This document shows positions 61,760-64,000 of a stretch of 64,000 bases of DNA, piece after piece. The position numbers and the translations under genes are program-made. Each line of letters starts with the position of its first letter. The first letter of the stretch is position 1. The notes under the pieces are model-generated. The model was not told where the DNA came from. It saw only the letters and a list, made by a program, of their open reading frames with translations, and did not search any database. This DNA is from JAHJDR01 sp964609965 (GTDB taxonomy: Bacteria; UBA10199; JADGCS01): contig CAZSTS010000001.1 of the NCBI GenBank assembly GCA_964609965.1, positions 248,001-312,000 of the forward strand, in the 5' to 3' direction.

Positions 61760-62512
61760 ATGAAACCCTCACACACAAAACTCATTCTCATTCTCATTCT
61801 ATTAACTCTATCACCCCTTTCCCTCGCCCAAACCACAGACCTCTCCAAGCTCACGGTCGATAATTTTAATCTGGAATATGAACGGATTCAAAGCTCATAT
61901 GATACGATTGTGGAAAACAATCCCAAAACGCTGATTCGAAAATTCAAACAAGCCAAAGGCAACCACCACTTTCGCTTTACACGTGAACAGACTCAATTGA
62001 AAAAGAAATATCTGACATTGCGCAAAGAAAAACGATTCATCGATCCTATTCACCAACTCAAAATAGCGATGATCAATCAGTATAAAGAACATTCACCCTT
62101 AGACGAAATTGAACAAGCTGAAATTGATGCTGAAGCCACAACACTCGCATTAGGTCTCTTTAACGAGATCAAATCGCTGAAGAAAAAATACAAAAGCTTT
62201 TTTCTCCCTATTATTCATAATGCCATGCTTGCTGTGAAACTTAAAAAACGCGGGGCCTGCAAACACTGGGCAGAAGATCTCTTAGAATATCTAAAACCCA
62301 TTGAACGAAAATTCTTCGATGTCACCTGGGGCGAAGCCTATCCAGGCAAAGTCATGGAACACAATGTCGCTGTCATCATCCCCAAAAACCAACCATTCAA
62401 AACCGGCCTCTTCATCGATCCTTGGAGAACAGGCGGCAACCCCTATTGGTTAAAAGTGACGAAAGACTCTCACTATAAATGGCAAATGTGGGAGAAATAT
62501 GGGAGATATTGA
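61760..62512 (+). CDS. Secreted protein with Cys-His-Asp pattern (transglutaminase/papain-like candidate)
   Basis: 250 residues with a clear signal peptide (ending near LSLAQ). Residues 25-140 are Lys/Gln-rich and helical. The C-terminal part has KRGACKHWAEDLL, then EHNVAVIIPKN and GLFIDPWRTGG. The order Cys, His, Asp with this local sequence is what papain-like and transglutaminase-like enzymes show (Cys at a helix start, then HNVAVI, then IDPW). A role as a periplasmic or secreted peptidase or acyltransferase is inferred. I do not recognise the full family. Confidence 0.65.
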   Translation: MKPSHTKLILILILLTLSPLSLAQTTDLSKLTVDNFNLEYERIQSSYDTIVENNPKTLIRKFKQAKGNHHFRFTREQTQLKKKYLTLRKEKRFIDPIHQLKIAMINQYKEHSPLDEIEQAEIDAEATTLALGLFNEIKSLKKKYKSFFLPIIHNAMLAVKLKKRGACKHWAEDLLEYLKPIERKFFDVTWGEAYPGKVMEHNVAVIIPKNQPFKTGLFIDPWRTGGNPYWLKVTKDSHYKWQMWEKYGRY

Positions 62513-62514
62513 AC

Positions 62515-62600
62515 CTACGCACCTAAGCGCCTACGAGCCAACGCCAGAGAATTTCTTTGTTTTTCCGTAGGAGCATAGGTGCCTAGGATCGTAGGAGCAT
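62515..62600. repeat. Word-iterated palindromic element CCTACG/CGTAGG
   Basis: CCTACGCACCTAAGCGCC and TACGAGCC face CGTAGGAGCATAGGTGCC and TAGGATCGTAGG across about 35 bp. The word CCTA(C/A)G repeats in each arm. It is in the gap before the membrane protein gene. Confidence 0.6.
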
Positions 62601-62648
62601 CGATCTAATCTTGCCAAATCTAAAAAGGTTGTCTATGGTTTTCGTCAT

Positions 62649-63548
62649 ATGAAACCCATTAAAGCCAGAACATTTTTCGTCCAAAACCTCCTCATTGCCC
62701 TCTCCATCTGCTTTGCTATTTTTGGACTCATACTTTCATCAAAATCTCTCATATTTTCAGACGCTGCCTGGGGCTATCTCAGCCAAGGTGATGTGAAGCA
62801 CCCTATTATCCTTGGTATTATACCTGTCTTAAGCCTGGCCACGTTTTTAAGTTATCTCTTTATTTACCTTAACTTTGAATTTTATGGCATTAAATCCGCT
62901 ATTTATTCCACAGTGAGCCTCTGTGCAATCATGGCCTTGGGCTTTATTCTCTTAAAAATCTTTCCAAGCTACACCTTAAGCCCTCTCAAAAACCCAAATG
63001 ACGAGGTCATCTTACAGTTTCTCACAATCCCAGACAAAATCATTATCGCTACCATAAGCGCTATTGCTGCTGGCTTCACAGTCGCTTTTATTGTTGCTGC
63101 CTCAATGAAAAAACTCACACGCAATTACTTTATGTTCTTTCGTTTTCCCATAGCCTCTCTCGCGGGTTTTATCCTTATTGCCATTATCCACACATATTTT
63201 GAACATCTCACCCTTTTAGCCCCACACGCTTTATTCATCCAGATAGCCACACCAGTGGGTCAATACTTAGGACTCATTATTCTTTCACTTATCCCCTTGT
63301 ATGTTTTTAGATTATTATTAGGGATTTTTCGTGGCTGGTCAGATAAAGAAGACAAATCTCTCACTCAAACTAAATCTTCTCCAAAAAAAGAACCTGGCAT
63401 GTTTAAGGGAGCTGATCCCGAAGAAGTTCTCCCACCACCACCAGAAAAAACAGAAGAAGAACCTCCAAAGGAAGCCAACGACAACATTCCCAAGGAACCC
63501 ACAGTGTCCGAAAAAATTAATATTGCAGACATCAAAACACACCCATGA
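62649..63548 (+). CDS. Polytopic membrane protein with Pro/Glu-rich tail
   Basis: 299 residues. About six membrane helices lie between residues 10 and 225, with an Asn/Asp loop after the third. The C-terminal 70 residues are cytosol-type, rich in Lys, Pro and Glu (PEEVLPPPPEKTEEEPPKEAN). I do not recognise the family. It overlaps the HAD gene by 4 bp (ATGA), so they are probably in one operon. Confidence 0.75.
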   Translation: MKPIKARTFFVQNLLIALSICFAIFGLILSSKSLIFSDAAWGYLSQGDVKHPIILGIIPVLSLATFLSYLFIYLNFEFYGIKSAIYSTVSLCAIMALGFILLKIFPSYTLSPLKNPNDEVILQFLTIPDKIIIATISAIAAGFTVAFIVAASMKKLTRNYFMFFRFPIASLAGFILIAIIHTYFEHLTLLAPHALFIQIATPVGQYLGLIILSLIPLYVFRLLLGIFRGWSDKEDKSLTQTKSSPKKEPGMFKGADPEEVLPPPPEKTEEEPPKEANDNIPKEPTVSEKINIADIKTHP

Positions 63549-64000
63549 CCAAAATTTCACCAAAAGCCTTCTTCTTTGATTTTGACGGCGTTATCTGCGA
63601 CAGCGAAAAGCTCCACATGGTTGCCACGCAAGAAGCTATCAAAAGATTTTCAATAACATTTGCAGAAGAATATTATATTGAAAACCTCTTTGGTTTTGAC
63701 GACAGGCTCTTGTTCGCCCATCTTTTTGAGATCAATAACAAAGACCTCACACCTCAAATGCTCGAAGAACTCATGGAGCATAAAAACGCCGTCTTCATGG
63801 ATCTTCTTAAAACAAATGCCGAATTCTTTCCAGGCGCCATTGAACTTATAATAAAACTTCACGCTTTAAAGATACCTCTAGCTGTTGTCTCAGGATCCTT
63901 AAGTCACGAAGTTAACGAATCACTTTCTCTGGCCAAAATTAAACAATACTTTGAATTTACTGTCTGCGCCGATGATGTTAAAAATGGAAAACCAGATCCC
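63545..64000 (+). CDS. HAD-superfamily hydrolase, 5' part
   Basis: The frame starts at ATG 63545 and is open to the last base, so the gene continues outside. FFDFDGVICDSEKLHM is HAD motif I with the nucleophilic Asp, AVVSGSLSHEVN is motif II, and the segment DDVKNGKPDP starts motif III. The cap domain between I and II is helical, as in beta-phosphoglucomutase-like and phosphoglycolate phosphatase-like members. The substrate cannot be assigned. It overlaps the membrane protein gene by 4 bp. Confidence 0.9.
   Translation, partial: MTKISPKAFFFDFDGVICDSEKLHMVATQEAIKRFSITFAEEYYIENLFGFDDRLLFAHLFEINNKDLTPQMLEELMEHKNAVFMDLLKTNAEFFPGAIELIIKLHALKIPLAVVSGSLSHEVNESLSLAKIKQYFEFTVCADDVKNGKPDP

Overview
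The window is an AT-rich chromosomal segment from a Gram-negative bacterium. Evidence for an outer membrane includes a TonB-type protein, DsbD, many lipoprotein signal peptides and a cobalamin riboswitch in front of surface-type lipoproteins. A TIGR02147-type regulator, many secreted metallopeptidase-like lipoproteins and the mix of housekeeping genes suggest a Bdellovibrionota-like or other former 'deltaproteobacterial' lineage. That placement is an inference; there is no rRNA gene in the window. I see no transposase, phage gene or CRISPR array.

Layout. 1-9476: end of a UbiB/ABC1 kinase gene, a TonB-like protein, penicillin-binding protein 1A with a secreted cyclophilin, an MMPL/RND exporter and a secreted lipase-like hydrolase. 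9477-18852: an orphan terminator and duplicated leader before an unknown gene, then greA, a membrane histidine kinase, dsbD, a diadenylate cyclase (c-di-AMP) and an ECF sigma/anti-sigma pair. 18939-21615: a lone M17 N-terminal domain, nusB, ribH and ribBA. 21794-28732: two tandem M30-like metallopeptidase lipoproteins, a CheY-like regulator, a DUF502 protein and a large acidic EF-hand protein. 28940-40282: housekeeping genes (rlmE, an M50 protease, xerD, trmB, zapA, rluB, scpB, scpA, trpS, a probable 6S RNA beside 5-formyl-THF cyclo-ligase, ymdB, tyrS).

40301-51758: a TIGR02147 regulator with a matching palindrome before it and before two lipoprotein genes; a phosphoribosyltransferase-domain protein; a small secreted protein behind a textbook sigma-54 promoter; a CAU tRNA with a partial duplicate; a zinc-ribbon protein, an M23 peptidase, a PP2C phosphatase and PmbA. 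51838-56592: a cobalamin riboswitch followed by a beta-propeller lipoprotein (a BtuG-like candidate) and a 968-residue lipoprotein.

56589-61706 is the most unusual part. Three paralogous genes each join an unrecognised N-terminal domain to a C-terminal domain that closely matches the RNA polymerase alpha-subunit C-terminal domain (alpha-CTD). The third has two alpha-CTDs and is split by a -1 frameshift lying exactly on an A AAA AAC slippery heptamer. A CopG/PIN toxin-antitoxin pair sits between copies 1 and 2. The window ends with a secreted Cys-His-Asp protein, a membrane protein and the start of a HAD phosphatase.

Several intergenic gaps hold palindromes built from short repeated words. 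Two pairs of genes share distinct operator-like palindromes.
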